This document shows, one piece after another, positions 11,077-22,715 of a DNA stretch of 64,000 bases. Each line of letters begins with the position of its first letter. Positions within the stretch are counted from its first letter, which is position 1. Origin of the DNA: Silene latifolia. Its lineage: Eukaryota; Streptophyta; Magnoliopsida; Caryophyllales; Caryophyllaceae. The DNA lies in assembly GCF_048544455.1 (NCBI RefSeq), contig NC_133537.1, positions 148,220,058-148,284,057 of the forward strand, given 5' to 3'. The translations under genes and the position numbers were made by a program. Under the pieces are notes generated by a model. It ran no database searches. It was given only the letters and a program-made list of their open reading frames with translations, and was not told the DNA's origin.

Positions 11077-14000
11077 TCATGTGCGGGGCCTCCGAAATCT
11101 CGAGCCTCTCGTAAAGGGTGAGGTTGACCTGCGTGTCGGGAATGGAGCAAGAGTGGCTGCCGTCTCGAGGGGAACATATGTGATCCAGCTTCCTAGCGGA
11201 TTTGAGTTATCATTATATGATTGCTATTATGTACCCAGTCTTTCGAAAAACATTATTTCGGTTTCGCACAAACTTGGTTTTTCATTTGTAATTGAGAATA
11301 ATACTTGCATTTTCTCTTTACACAATATGATTTATGGCAAGGCGATCTCCATGAATGGAATTTATGTTTTAGATCGACCACCGAAATATTACACGTAATG
11401 AATAAAAGGTTAAAAGTTGGTGACAAAGATCAAACGTATCTATGGTTTGCCGTATGGGACACATTAATGAGAAACGCGTAAAACAGCTCATCAAAAATGG
11501 AGCTATCTCGGCCTTTGATTTTCAATCATTTGGCACGTGTGAATCATGTCTCATCGGTAAGATGACTCGTATTTCCTTCAAAGGTGTTGGAATGCGCGAT
11601 CTTCGACCTATTAGGGCTCATACACACGGATGTATGTGGTCCTATGTCAATCACCGCACGAGAAGGCTATAGGTATTTCATCACTTTCACGGATGATTTA
11701 AGTAGATATGGCTATGTCTACTTAATGAAGCACAAAAGTGAATCCTTTGAGAAATTCAAAGAATACCAAAATAGGGTACAGAACCTACTTGGTAGAAAGA
11801 TAAAAACACTACGTTCAGATCGTGGTGGCGAGTATCTTTCTCACGAGTTTGATCAACACCTTAAAGACTGTGGGATCGCCCTACAGTTAACTCCACCTGG
11901 AACACCTCAATTGAATGGTGTGTCCGAACGGAGAAATCGAACACTACTTGATATGGTTCGATCCATGATGAGTCACACGGTTTTACCGGATTCATTATGG
12001 GGTTATGCTCTTATGTCGGCCCGCTCTAATACTTAATCAAGTCCGTCTAAAGTCATTGACAAGACTCCATATGAACTATGGAAGGGAACGGTCCCTAACT
12101 TGTCCTTTATACGGGTTTGGGGCTGCGAGGCTTATGTCAAGTGGAGACACGAGGATAAGCTCGGCCCGCGATCGGTCAAGACATTCTTTATAGGTTATCC
12201 TAAAGGAACCCTTGGTCATTACTTCTATTCGCCAACCGAACAACGTGTTTTTGTTGCGGCTAGTGCGACATTCTTAGAAAAGGAATTTCTTGAGAATGCA
12301 AAGAGTGATAGAACCTTCGACCTGTCGGAGGTTCCAGAACCAAATACCGAGCAACTATTGGAGGAACCTATTCCTTCAATCCCGGCTGCGGTTAACATTC
12401 CTGAGGAACCTAGGAGGTCGGGAAGAGTCTCTATTCCTCCGGACAGATACATCGGTATGGTCGAGGAACATGACATAGATGACGTTCTACTCTTAACGAG
12501 TAGTGAACCCGCAACCTATAAAGGTGCCATGACCAGTTCTGACTCAAAGCTATGGCTTGAGGCCATGCAATCCGAGATGGACTCCATGTATGAGAACAAC
12601 GTGTGGGATCTAGTTGACTTACCTGCTAAGGTTCGTCCCCTTCAATGCAAATGGCTTTACAAGATAAAGCATTCTGTGGAAGGTCAACAAGATATCTACA
12701 AAGCACGACTAGTTGCTAAAGGTTTCACCCAAGTGCCAGGTTTGCACTACGATGAGATTTTTGCACCCGTAGTCATGCTGCGTTCCATTCGGATTATCTT
12801 AGCGATTGCCGCTTTTCATGACTATGAAATTTGGCAAATGGACGTGAAAACCGCCTTCTTAAACGGATTTTTGGAGGAAGAGTTGTACATGGTACAACCC
12901 GAAGGTTTCATCGATCCAGTACATCCTAAGAAAGTATGCAAACTTAAGCGTTCCATTTATGGACTTAAGCAAGCATCAAGGAGTTGGAATCATCGCTTCG
13001 ACCAAGTGATAAAAGAAAATGGATTTACTCGATCGGTCGAGGAACCATGTCTATATATCAAGTCGAGTGGGAGCAAGATTGTCTTTCTAATATTGTATGT
13101 TGACGACATACTCCTGATTGGGAATGACATACCTCTCTTAACTTCGGTGAAAGTATGGTTGAAGAACCATTTCCGGATGAAAGATCTGGGTGAGGCACAA
13201 AGAATTTGCAGGCATCCGTATCTATCGAGATAGATCACGACGGATGTTATCTCTCGATCGGGAGTCTTACATAGACAAAGTCCTAGAGAGATTCAAAGCA
13301 TGACTAACTCCAAGAAGGGGTTTCTTCCTATGGCTCCAGGGTTGCATTTGAGCAAGTCTCGGGCACCAGAGACACCGGAAGAGAAAGAGCGCATGGCACG
13401 GATCCCTTATGCTTCGGCTATAGGATCAATCATGTATGCCATGATATGCACACGTCCCGACGTGGCATATGCATTGAGTATGACAAGTCGATTCCAACAG
13501 CATCCAGGTGAATCACATTGGCTGGCTGTCAAGAACATTCTTAAGTACCTCCGGAGGACTAAAGATTGGGCATTGACTTATGGAGGCTCTCAAAAGCTAT
13601 GCGCAACCGGTTACGCAGATGCTAGCTTCCAAACGGATCGTGATGACTCGAAATCTCGTCGGATTCGTTTTTACTCTTAATGGTCCTGATCAGTGGAAGA
13701 GTTCGAAACAAACGATTCATAAGAGATTCTACGACCGAGTCCGAGTACTATGCCGCGTACGAAGCTACAAAGGAAGCGATATGGATGCGTCAATTCTTAC
13801 ATGGACTATCCGTAGTGCCTAGTTCGAATGACCCGATCACCATCTATTGCGACAATAGTGGTGCCATCTTCCAGGCTAAGGAGCCAAAGTCTAGCAACAA
13901 GTCTAGACATGTACAACGGAAAGCTCATATAATCCGAGATTACGTGGAGCAAAAGGAAGTAGTGATAGAAAAGATTGCTACAGATGATAACATAGCAGAT

Positions 14001-14081
14001 CCTCTCACTAAACCATTACGACAAGATAAGCATGAAGGGCACGTTAATTCCATGGGAATAAAACGTGTTCCTAAGTTGTAG
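11009..14081 (+). pseudogene. Copia pol: protease, integrase, RT, RNase H with several frameshifts
   Basis: The protease active site falls at the 11035 frame break (GAWVLD in one frame, FGCGSHLC in the next). The pre-integrase and zinc-binding region lies at 11442-11600 (MGHINEKR, CESCLIGK). The integrase core follows, with HTDVCGPM, FTDDLSRYGYVYL and SDRGGEYLSHEF. The connector (WGCEAYVKW) and the RT are in one frame at 12100-13233, with QMDVKTAFLNGFL and the catalytic YVDD near 13100. RNase H follows with YADASFQTD and YCDNSGAI, ending at 14081. Frame breaks are seen near 11035, 11600, 12030, 13200, 13290 and 13680. The clade within Copia is not determined. Confidence 0.85.
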
Positions 14082-14937
14082 TACTCTTTTATGGATTAGA
14101 TTCATTCGCTTTTGTACTCCATACAACATCATCGTTTTGATATTTATATATTTTGTTTTTCATGTGGATTTGTACGACAAATTTTGAACACCACAAAGTG
14201 AACTGAACGAACATTATATTTTTCAGTCCTTAATTGCCCTCATGAGCTGATAACTCTGGCAATTATTTTGTGACGTTGGTTGATGGTGGGTTCAATGAGC
14301 CATAAGTCAACCGGTTGACTGACCAATCACAGAGGCGATTTATACGGATATTTCGTAGGACACAATTGTGACATCGACGTGGAGTCCTAAATGTTTTATA
14401 ACATTCGGTGCCCGGTCGTGGATAGGACTTCCATGGTGATCCTAAGAGTCGATTCTTTTGACTATCGACTGTCTCTTGAGACTAAGGCAGATTTTGGGTG
14501 ACTTTGGTTTCTTTCTCACGGTCATCCGTAACAGGGGGCCAAGTAGATTTTTTCTCGGGTCATTTCATGCGTGCTTAGATCGGAAGGAGTCGAGTTGAAG
14601 GAAATATTCAGCCTTTATCGGTACTAGATATTTCTCGGGGCCACTCGAGGAGTCAGAATCGAAATGCATGGCCATGCTCGGATACGGATTCGCTTTATCA
14701 GTTAAGTTACTCTCTAGTCGGGAAACCACTCAAGATCCGGATCGATTGTAAAATACGACCTTTGTGGATCCAGATCTGCAAATTGTTTTACAGTGAGTGG
14801 GAGAAATTTTAAATGAATATGAGAATCGGTTATCGCACATACACTTGTACGGACAAGTGGGAGTTTGTTGAGCTTGTGTCCTCCAGTTAGTGCGGATAAC
14901 GTCATTGCACATACACTTGTACGGACAAGTGGGAGCT
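14082..14937 (+). other. Copia 3' noncoding region with duplicated polypurine tract
   Basis: It contains no gene. The tract before the LTR, GGACAAGTGGGAGCT (14923-14937), has a second copy near 14852-14866 (GACAAGTGGGAGTTTGTTG). That copy is followed by a decayed start of the LTR, GAGCTTGTGTCCTCCAGTT. Confidence 0.65.
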
Positions 14938-15923
14938 TGTTGGGGTTGGTGTCCTTAACAGTTAGTGCAAGGACTTATAAATCTCTAAAAGGATCAAAGG
15001 GTATACTTTGTATCATAATCAGTTGATCCACGTTTATCAATAACGATTGGCTTGCTAGATAAGTTTGACGTTATTGTCATACAGATGGCGGTGATCAACT
15101 GGTCCCTAAAAGTCACACCTATAGGATACGTTTTGAGTGATGTGACGGTATGAAAATACAGTCATGTAGATGCCAAATTTGACTAACCAGTTAGTCTGAG
15201 TTATTTGACTAATAATTAGTCAAAATGTGATGTTGAGATATTATATTTAATACGGATTAAATATCATGGGCTAAAGGCGAATTAACCAGTTAATTCGTAA
15301 AATTAAATATAAGCGTTTTATATTTAATTAAATGTATATTGAATATAATTATACAATACTGTTTTGTCGGACATGTATTTATAATTCAACTAACCCGTAT
15401 TATTAGTTGATGCCTTAATTTCCGATAACCGATAACAGTTTATAATGAAACCGCGTTATATACACTTAGCGAATTATGGACCGGACCACGAGTTTAAGTG
15501 AAGAGGAAATGAAAAGCCCATTTCTCTCTTACTCACTCGGTTTGGCCGAATTAGAGGGATCAAAAGGAGAGTTTTCTCCTTCACTTCAACCCTAATTCAT
15601 TTTGAAAACATTTCTAGGGTTTTGGGAATTGTGCCTCCCGAATTCCGGATCTCTCATCCAACACAAACTCACAAAACAATCCCCTCGATATTGCAAGGCA
15701 ATTAGGGGATTCTCTCTAGCACAAGGGCATTACTCGGACATCTTGGGTGCAACGATTAGGAGGAGATCTAACTAGATCTCTCATTGCCTTTTGCACTAGG
15801 ACCGAAGGTTATTTCTATATCTTTATCGTTTCATTATGCTTTTCGTTTTATGACTATAAACTACATATAAATTTTGCGTTATAATCCTACAATTAAAGGG
15901 TAGTATACGGATATTTACCCACA
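14938..15923 (+). repeat. 3' LTR of the Copia element
   Basis: 986 bp direct repeat of 7064-8049. The right edge CCCACA is followed by the target duplication TACAA, after which the interrupted Athila ORF resumes. Confidence 0.93.
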
Positions 15924-15928
15924 TACAA

Positions 15929-16760
15929 TTCTTTGAGGCTATTGGTTGATAGATGGCTCCATGTTGATAGTGGGAAGAAGGGTACAACCGTTATTGTTAA
16001 TGGCGGCCTAGTCACGGTCCTAGCCAAGCACTTTGATCCTAATTTCAATAAGGATAGCAAGTACAAGGCAAAGGAAGGTGGCCATCTTATTGATATGTCT
16101 ATCATGATTAACAAGTTCAAGTGGGTTGCTCACAATCCCCTTGACACCAAGTATGGGTGGCTTACTAGTGAGGCTCGATCATTCACTTTACCCGCGAAGA
16201 TTTGTCGTCTAAGTGTCCACCGGACCAACTATTTACTTCCCCTATCCGAAGAAGCCGAGTACATCATTCAACAACAAAAGGGTGATCATGAAGCTCCCTC
16301 CTCTTCCATTGTTATACCGCCTTACCCCTTTGTGTATGAAGAGTTCAAACCGCAAGGAGTTGAAATTGGGAAAGACTATGTCACTCTTCTTATGCAAGCC
16401 ATGCACAAGCAAGCTTATGAAGATCGGAAGAATGCATATTTGGCTCAATATCCTCCCCTCCTACATCTAGCTAGGCAAGGACTCCTTGATTCATCTTGTC
16501 CTTTGCCTAGTTGGGCGGATAGAGAAGCCTTGTTTCCGGGTGCATCTAGGGACGTGGTGGAAGACAATGAGGTTGTTGGAAATGGTGAAGAAATTGATGA
16601 TAATATTGAGGAAGAAGCAAGTGGAGATGAAGAAAGAGATGGTGAAGATGATGATGAGCAAGATAATGAAGAAAGTGATGAAGAAAGTGCCAAGGAAAGT
16701 GGCAATGTGACCACTTCTCATGAGGGAAGTGGTGATGATGATAGCATGATGGAAGACTAG
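15929..16760 (+). pseudogene. Athila-type 3' ORF ('env-like'), 3' part
   Basis: This continues the frame of 6297-7063 after the Copia insertion and runs to the TAG at 16760. It encodes VDRWLHVDSGKKGTT, GWLTSEARSFTLPAKICRL and a long acidic tail rich in E/D (16555-16750). A basic N-terminus, a central conserved core and an acidic C-terminus are more like a nucleic-acid or chromatin-associated protein than an envelope glycoprotein. Excluding Copia, the whole ORF would be about 530 codons. The internal start at 15933 is not a real initiation site. Confidence 0.78.
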
Positions 16761-18711
16761 CCTTGGAGACTCCTACACTCCCATGGTTTGTCTATATCTC
16801 TTTGTATTTTATTTCATTTTGATCATTGTTGGTTTAGTCCTAGCAACATCAAAGGACTCACACCTCGGTTCCATTGAGGTGTTCTTACTTTATTGTTCCC
16901 ATTTTTGAAAATCCAAAATGACAATCTAGTTTCATGCATAGCATAGTGTGTGCATGAACTATACCCATCTTTGACATTAGCAATAGTGTCTTATTTGGTT
17001 TGGGGAAGTTAATGCATACACAACGGGAGGTAATCTAAATTATCCTCTCCGTCATAACAAAAACCATGCATCATGTAGTATAGCTTAGTGTAGAATTGCA
17101 TTTAGTATAGAAATCATGCATCATTTTTGCATAATTTCCATCATTTTGGCCATTGAGGACAATGCCCATATAGTGTGGGGATGGGAATTCTAACACTTAA
17201 CTTTTATTCAAAAACCCATAAAAATTGAAAAATTTCAAAAATCATAAAAATTGAAAAAATTGAAAAACCAAAAACAAGTTCATTTCCTTTGTATATATTG
17301 TCTTGTATATATTGTGTTTGTTTTATCCTTGTTCACTTTGATTGACTACGCCACATCCGAGACATAAGGATATTGAAGACCGCATGGTATGATCTTTCCA
17401 ATCTCCTTTTTCCTCTTTATGTTAATGACTATGTGGCTTTATTTTGATTGATGCGGTATAACAATGTGAACCTAGGATTGCATGACATATTAGTTGGTAG
17501 AATCATTTGCATTAGGATGTTTATATGTTAGTTGCATCATGGCATGTAGTTGCATGTTAGAAAAATTTTGCGAAACCGTCTACTTGGGAAGCTTGACAAG
17601 TGTATATAGGCCCTAGTAGATGCTTTTTGTTCTTAAGACTTTGCTTGTTAGAATACTTGTAAAACACCCTAGGATGTGTCATGCTAGTATCCTTTGACCG
17701 ATGGTTTAAGGCCTAGTCAAGAGTACCTTGTGGTGTGATAACTCCTTGGCTACCGTTTATTCCAAGGTGACCCTTGAAGCCATGCATACTTCCATCATTC
17801 ATCCATGTTCTACCATACATTTTTGTCATCAAAAGGGAATGGGCACAAAAAAAAATCAATTTGAGTTCAAAGAAATGAAAAATGAAAGAAAGTTTGCAAA
17901 AATGCATCAAATGAAAAGAGGAGCAAAAATAGAACTCCTAAAAGCTTCAAATACAAGGCACCCTCGTTACTAATTGTGGTGACTTTGAAAATGTTCAAAA
18001 GAAAATGCAAAAAAAAAAAGTTGTCAAGTATTGAAAAGCCAAAAATCAAAAAGAAATGGCAAAAAGAAAGTGTTCTCAAATGTCAAATGCCACAAGAAAT
18101 TGGGAGGGAAAACAATAATGAAAGCAAACTCCCAAAGTGAAACTCAAACATCTATTGATCCCTTTATCCATCATATCCATTTTTGTGCATGGTAGAGAGG
18201 GGACGACCCTTCTTCTTGTCTAGGCAAGAGGGGGAATTCCGCGATCCTCCAGTGTTTCTAACACCATAGGGAGTCTACTCTTGACAAAAGCATTTAACGA
18301 TTGAGGACAAAGGTACCCTAGCTTGACACATTTTGGAGGTGATTTATTGGTATCCTTCTAGGCTTAGTAGTTTGAAGAAATTGCATCTATGAAGGAGTGT
18401 GTACCCTTGAATTGCTTCCCTTGTAGATAATTTCCGCCACTTAGATGAGGAAAGTGGCTATTCTTTTGTAGATGCATCCATTACTTGATTTTCTGTGCTT
18501 TAATGTTTGGATGTGTCGCCATTTTGGCAAGACCCACCTTGCCTTGCAAGAAGGCATCCTACCTCATGGTTTTCTTGTTGTGAGTTGAAGGGGCGGAGTG
18601 AGACCCGCTAATTGTCTCATATCGGCTATTATTATTAGGTTAGGTTAGTATTGGTCCTAGTCTTTGTCACCGCTTTACTCAGGACGAGCAAAGGTTCGGT
18701 TTGGGGATATT
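16761..18711 (+). other. Athila 3' noncoding region and polypurine tract
   Basis: No gene is seen. It has A-rich, low-complexity blocks (17215-17280 and 17840-18120) in which the plus strand is strongly purine-biased. A copy of the TAGTGTGGGGATGG motif lies near 17174. The polypurine tract GGTTTGGGGATATT ends at 18711, directly against the LTR. Confidence 0.65.
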
Positions 18712-20476
18712 TGATGTGACCATAATTGGCGCATATTTAGCCCCCGAATTACCATCGTTTCCATGCTTTTTAGTGCCTATTTGGGTCATTTCTTATCTTT
18801 AGTTCTTTGTTTTGCATATTCTTTGAGATTTTGATCCCTTGGTAGGAAAGGAGTAAGAATCTTGCATTTTCGTGGCAAAACAAGGCTAAATTGATTGTAT
18901 TCAATGACCAAGCATCAAGGAGAGACAAGACTAGAAGGCCTTTGTACATATCATAGTAGAAGAGCAATGTTGAGAAAAGGATCCTTGAGTCCCCGAGGAA
19001 ATCCCCAAGGAATTTATGAAGAAAAGGGAAGAAAAAGAAGAAGAATTGAAGCTGGCCAACAATCCGAACGGATTGTACCAAATCCGTCCGTCCAGCCCAA
19101 TCCGAGCGTCCCACCTTGGAATCCGCTCGGATTCCCCCAGCACAATCCGAGCGTCCCTCTCTTGAATCCGCTCGGATTCCTCAGCCCAGATCCGGCCGTC
19201 CCGACTACAATCCGCACGGATTTGAAGACAAAGACGTTTTTCATTCTTCAAGCTACGAAAAGAGAAGCCCTTCTCTCAGAAAATACCGGCTTTTCCTTGC
19301 TCAACTTAAAAAGTGTAATTACTAGTTTAGCCCTTAGTTAACCCTAATGCATCCTCCCTAATTTTCACTATAAATACCCCATTAGGCTAATTAGAGGAGC
19401 ATGTTCTTCTTATCAATAATTAGGGTAGTTAATATCAATCAAATCTCTCTTTAATATTGTAATCAAGTATTAATCAAGTATTAATCAAGTTTTAATCCAA
19501 GTTTTAGTTCTTTAATCTCTCTCTTGTTCTTCCTTTATTTTGGGTAATTGAAGATTATTTGGGTTATTATTGGGAGATTGACAACCTCTCAATCTAGGAT
19601 TCAAGTACTTCTATTATTCTTGCTTTATTATTGGAATCATTAGTAGGTATAATCTCTTAATCCCTTTTTAATTATTGTTAATTACTTTCATTTATTCATC
19701 ATGTTTCATTATGTTAGTATGATTGACAACCTTTCTAGCATGATCAACATGATAATGAGTGAGTAGTCTCTTAGCTAGGGTTTAATGGGTGATTAGGGAA
19801 ACCAACATGGGGAATGATTCATGCTTAAATTAATATGCTTTCATATCTTATTTGCTTGCTTGTTTTGATCTTAATACATGCACATGTTATATTTGATGAA
19901 ATGCTAAGCCTATGAATCCTTGCATTTACTATCATCTTCTATCCTTTCAACTTGACTTGTAAGACATAACCCAACTCGAGTCTTGTTAGACCATGCATGT
20001 GTTGAGTAGGAAAGATTAAGTCGACTTGTAGGTGTTGTACAATCTAATCGATTCGGCTCCGGGACCCAAACTTTCCTAGGATTGTAAGATATAACCCAAC
20101 TCAATCCATCACAACAATAATTGCTTGCTTATAATTTGAGAACATGTTTGTATGATCATATCCCATGATTCCCCTATGAACCCATGACACCCTAGTGCCT
20201 TTAATCAATTATTTACACCCCTTATTTTATTCATCTTGCTAGTTTATTTTCATTGTTATTTTAGTTTAGTAACCTTCTACATCAACCCAATTTGTGACAC
20301 CCCTAGACACTACTAGTTACAATAGAATTCATTTCAATACCCGTCCCTTGGGATCCGACCTTTACTTGCCTCTTTACTAATTGTAGAGTTGTTTGTGGAG
20401 TATAAATTGTGTTTTGTATCGACCATTGACCAACGACCACATATGCTTAATTGTGAACATGAAATGGACTCGATCA
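18712..20476 (+). repeat. 3' LTR of the Athila-type element (1765 bp)
   Basis: Direct repeat of 557-2323, from TGATGTGACC to GACTCGATCA, followed by the target duplication GTTGG at 20477-20481. Its palindrome array is at 19071-19223 and TATAAATA near 19370. Confidence 0.92.
19071..19223. promoter_or_regulatory. Phased CGNNCG palindrome array (3' LTR)
   Basis: Counterpart of 906-1067. The first unit, AATCCGAACGGATT, keeps the CGNNCG core that has changed in the 5' LTR copy. Confidence 0.8.
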
Positions 20477-20689
20477 GTTGGTTTACATTTCTTATACTTT
20501 GGTTTTGGTTTTTGAGATATGTAATAAGTTTAACTTTATACTTTATTAATTGAAAAACAAAAATTGCGTTTTCATTATTGATGGTCCTTATTGATCTACT
20601 TACCTCGGGTAACCGAGATGGTAGCACCTTTATATACTTGGATGGTCCTTGGTAAGGCACCTTGGTATATGGGGGTGTTACACTTAAAG
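20477..20689 (+). repeat. Right part of the split chromovirus-type LTR
   Basis: Its reverse complement starts TGTAACACCCCCATAT and contains a TACCATCTCGGTTACCCGAGG block, like the start of the LTRs at 53852 and 60451. The LTR ends at 20689 in GTGTTACA. No PBS follows, so it is a 3' LTR or solo LTR rather than a 5' LTR. Confidence 0.72.
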
Positions 20690-20849
20690 GTTTAATTGAT
20701 AGTGGTAATGCTTTACCAAGTTGATATTTCATGTCTTTTGATAGAAAAATCCGTCTAAAAACTCTGTCTTAAAAGTGTATAAACTGAAAAATCCCACTTA
20801 TTATGGCATAATTTCCAGAAAATTCTTGTTGAACTTGTATTTTTGCAGC

Positions 20850-21444
20850 ATGCCGAAAACTAGAGGACCTCCTAAGAAGAGGACTCGCGTTAATGTCGTG
20901 ATTGAGGAAGGCCAATTGAGTCAAGAGCCGCTTGTCCCTCCAGTTGATGAGTACCCATCGGTAATCTTACTAACTCTAAACAGCGGGCTGTTTTCGTAGC
21001 CCTAATGGGTCATACCATAAGACCGGCCCGGTTTGTTGACCCGGAGATCTTGAAGGACTTGGGTGTGGAATCAGATATATCACATATATTCGAGATTTTG
21101 GGGATGGAGGGGTTGTATCACCTTCGCAAAAAGTCTTACCCATATCTCACTCTAGAGTTTATGAGTTCCTTTGAGTATGATGTGAAGGGAAAGCCGTTAG
21201 TTTCCGTCTTTTGAACATCGATCATGAGTTAACCCTTGACCAGTTTGCTGAACATCTCGGGTTAGAGACCGAGCAGGAGAGATACATTAGTGATGTCGCG
21301 GCTAGGAGTGGAGCATCCCACTTCCTACCTTATCTTACCGGCCGACCCACCCCGACCTCAAGTGCCATGTTGTTTAATGATGTCCAACACGTGTCTCTTC
21401 GCATGTTTTTTAGGATGATGACTTGTTTGCTGTTTGGTCAGGAT
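20850..21444 (+). pseudogene. Athila-type 'env-like' ORF fragment, 5' part
   Basis: ATG at 20850 follows an acceptor-like TTTTTGCAG. The fragment encodes MPKTRGPPKKRTR, then IRPARFVDPEILKDLG, SYPYLTLEFMSSFEYD, LNIDHELTLDQFAEHLGL and PTSSAMLFNDVQHVSLRMFF. These blocks match in order the ORF at 56580-58175. Frame changes near 20965 and 21195 break it. It stops at the Gypsy insertion at 21445 and resumes at 26707. The upstream 160 bp (20690-20849) looks like the end of an Athila leader. Confidence 0.75.
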
Positions 21445-22408
21445 TGATGCGTATACGGAGCGTAAGACTTTATTGTGGATTCAAGTGAGGCGAAAGATCC
21501 GAATGCACTAGGTGCAACCCGACCAGATCGTGTCACTTGGCGTGATATTGGCGAAGCGGAAGTCTTTTTTTTTTTGTGGTTTTTTTGTGTAGAAATGAAA
21601 GGGATATTTGTTTCGATTTCCTATGAAGAGATCGAACCAATGGGATATTTGCTATCACTAGACCTATAGCGATAACAATGGGGAATTACTCGAAAACACG
21701 TCAAGTAATTCAACTTAAACTGCGGAGCACGTCCTTAGTTCAAGGCAAGACTCGAAAGCATCGACTCTTTGAAAAGATTGAAACACAAGTTTCTCTCTCT
21801 AAAAGGTTTTTCTTAATTCTTGGATGATTACAAATGAGGGAGGCTAGGTCCTTTATATAGGATAAAAGCCTTTGCCTCCAAGCAAGCATTCAATGCTAAT
21901 TTGTGAGTTCTAGGATGAATGAACATAGAACTCACAAACTAGACTATTTTGTCAACTTTTATTCAACCTAGTTTGAAAATGCAAAAAACTAAAAATAGGA
22001 TTCTTCTCCCCTTGTTGGTGCCGCCACCCCCCCTTTGTTCCCACACGGTTTCAAGATCTCCCCGGGTCTTGAGTCTCGATCGCACCTATTTCCGTTTCTT
22101 TTATTTGAGCCCATCCAATCCTTGTGTGTGAATAATGTATTATTTGGGCTTGGTTTTGCTTGGTTCTCAAAATTCAGCACAACCTCTTCCATGTGGTTGA
22201 TTTACGCCTCTTCTTTTGGGGCGGCACATTTGGACCACACAGTTCTTAGTGCGTTCCCACGTGGGTCTCGTTTTCTTGAGTCGAGATCATGCATTTTTCT
22301 TGAATTTTTGGGTCCAAGAACTCTTTCACTGCTACCCAATTATTCATAAACTTGTCTTTGAATTTTATGATGCGTGGTCGTTTATTAATTATCCCGCCAT
22401 ACGCATCA
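21445..22408 (-). repeat. 3' LTR of the minus-strand Gypsy element
   Basis: 964 bp direct repeat of 25732-26706, bordered internally by the polypurine tract. Confidence 0.9.
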
Positions 22409-22715
22409 TATTCTCTCCCTTAAAAAGAATTGTCCTCAATTCTTTGCCTCAGTATGCCGGGATCAAAGATGAATATTATAAACCCGAACAAGCCCGAACA
22501 CGTAGTCGAATTATCTTTGATGCCACCGGGATCAAATCAAATCTGGAAGTTAGATTCAAACTTGATTAAGAACATGAAGCAGTTCACGCACCCCGTTGAT
22601 CTTTTCTTCAGCTCATCATCTTCAATGTAGTCTTCATGTTTATCCATCTCCGGTGATTTGAATTTGTAATGAGTATTATAAATCACAACCATTTTGTGCC
22701 ATCTTTGCTTGTGCT

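Larger units (their letters stand above)
7064..15923 (+). mobile_element. Ty1/Copia LTR retrotransposon inserted in the env-like ORF
   Basis: It has two 986 bp LTRs beginning TGTTGGGGTTGG and ending TTTACCCACA, and a perfect target duplication TACAA (7059-7063 and 15924-15928). Total length is 8860 bp. The internal order is PBS, a 2 kb leader, gag, protease, integrase, RT, RNase H, PPT. Integrase before RT is the Copia order. The LTRs differ at only about eight positions by eye, but the coding region has several frameshifts. Confidence 0.93.
557..20476 (+). mobile_element. Athila-type Ty3/Gypsy element lacking RT and integrase, with nested Copia
   Basis: The element is bounded by direct LTRs (557-2323 and 18712-20476) and a perfect 5 bp target duplication GTTGG at 552-556 and 20477-20481. 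Without the nested Copia and its duplication it would be about 11.06 kb. In order it carries: LTR, a PBS starting TGGCGCC, gag with a zinc knuckle, an aspartic protease with DLGAS, a 1 kb spacer, the Athila-type 3' ORF, a 2 kb A-rich noncoding region, a polypurine tract and an LTR. No reverse transcriptase, RNase H or integrase is present. The two LTRs differ at about ten sites by eye, so the insertion is young. It probably moved with enzymes supplied by a full Athila relative. The assignment to Athila rests on gag, protease, 3' ORF and PBS features. Confidence 0.88.
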
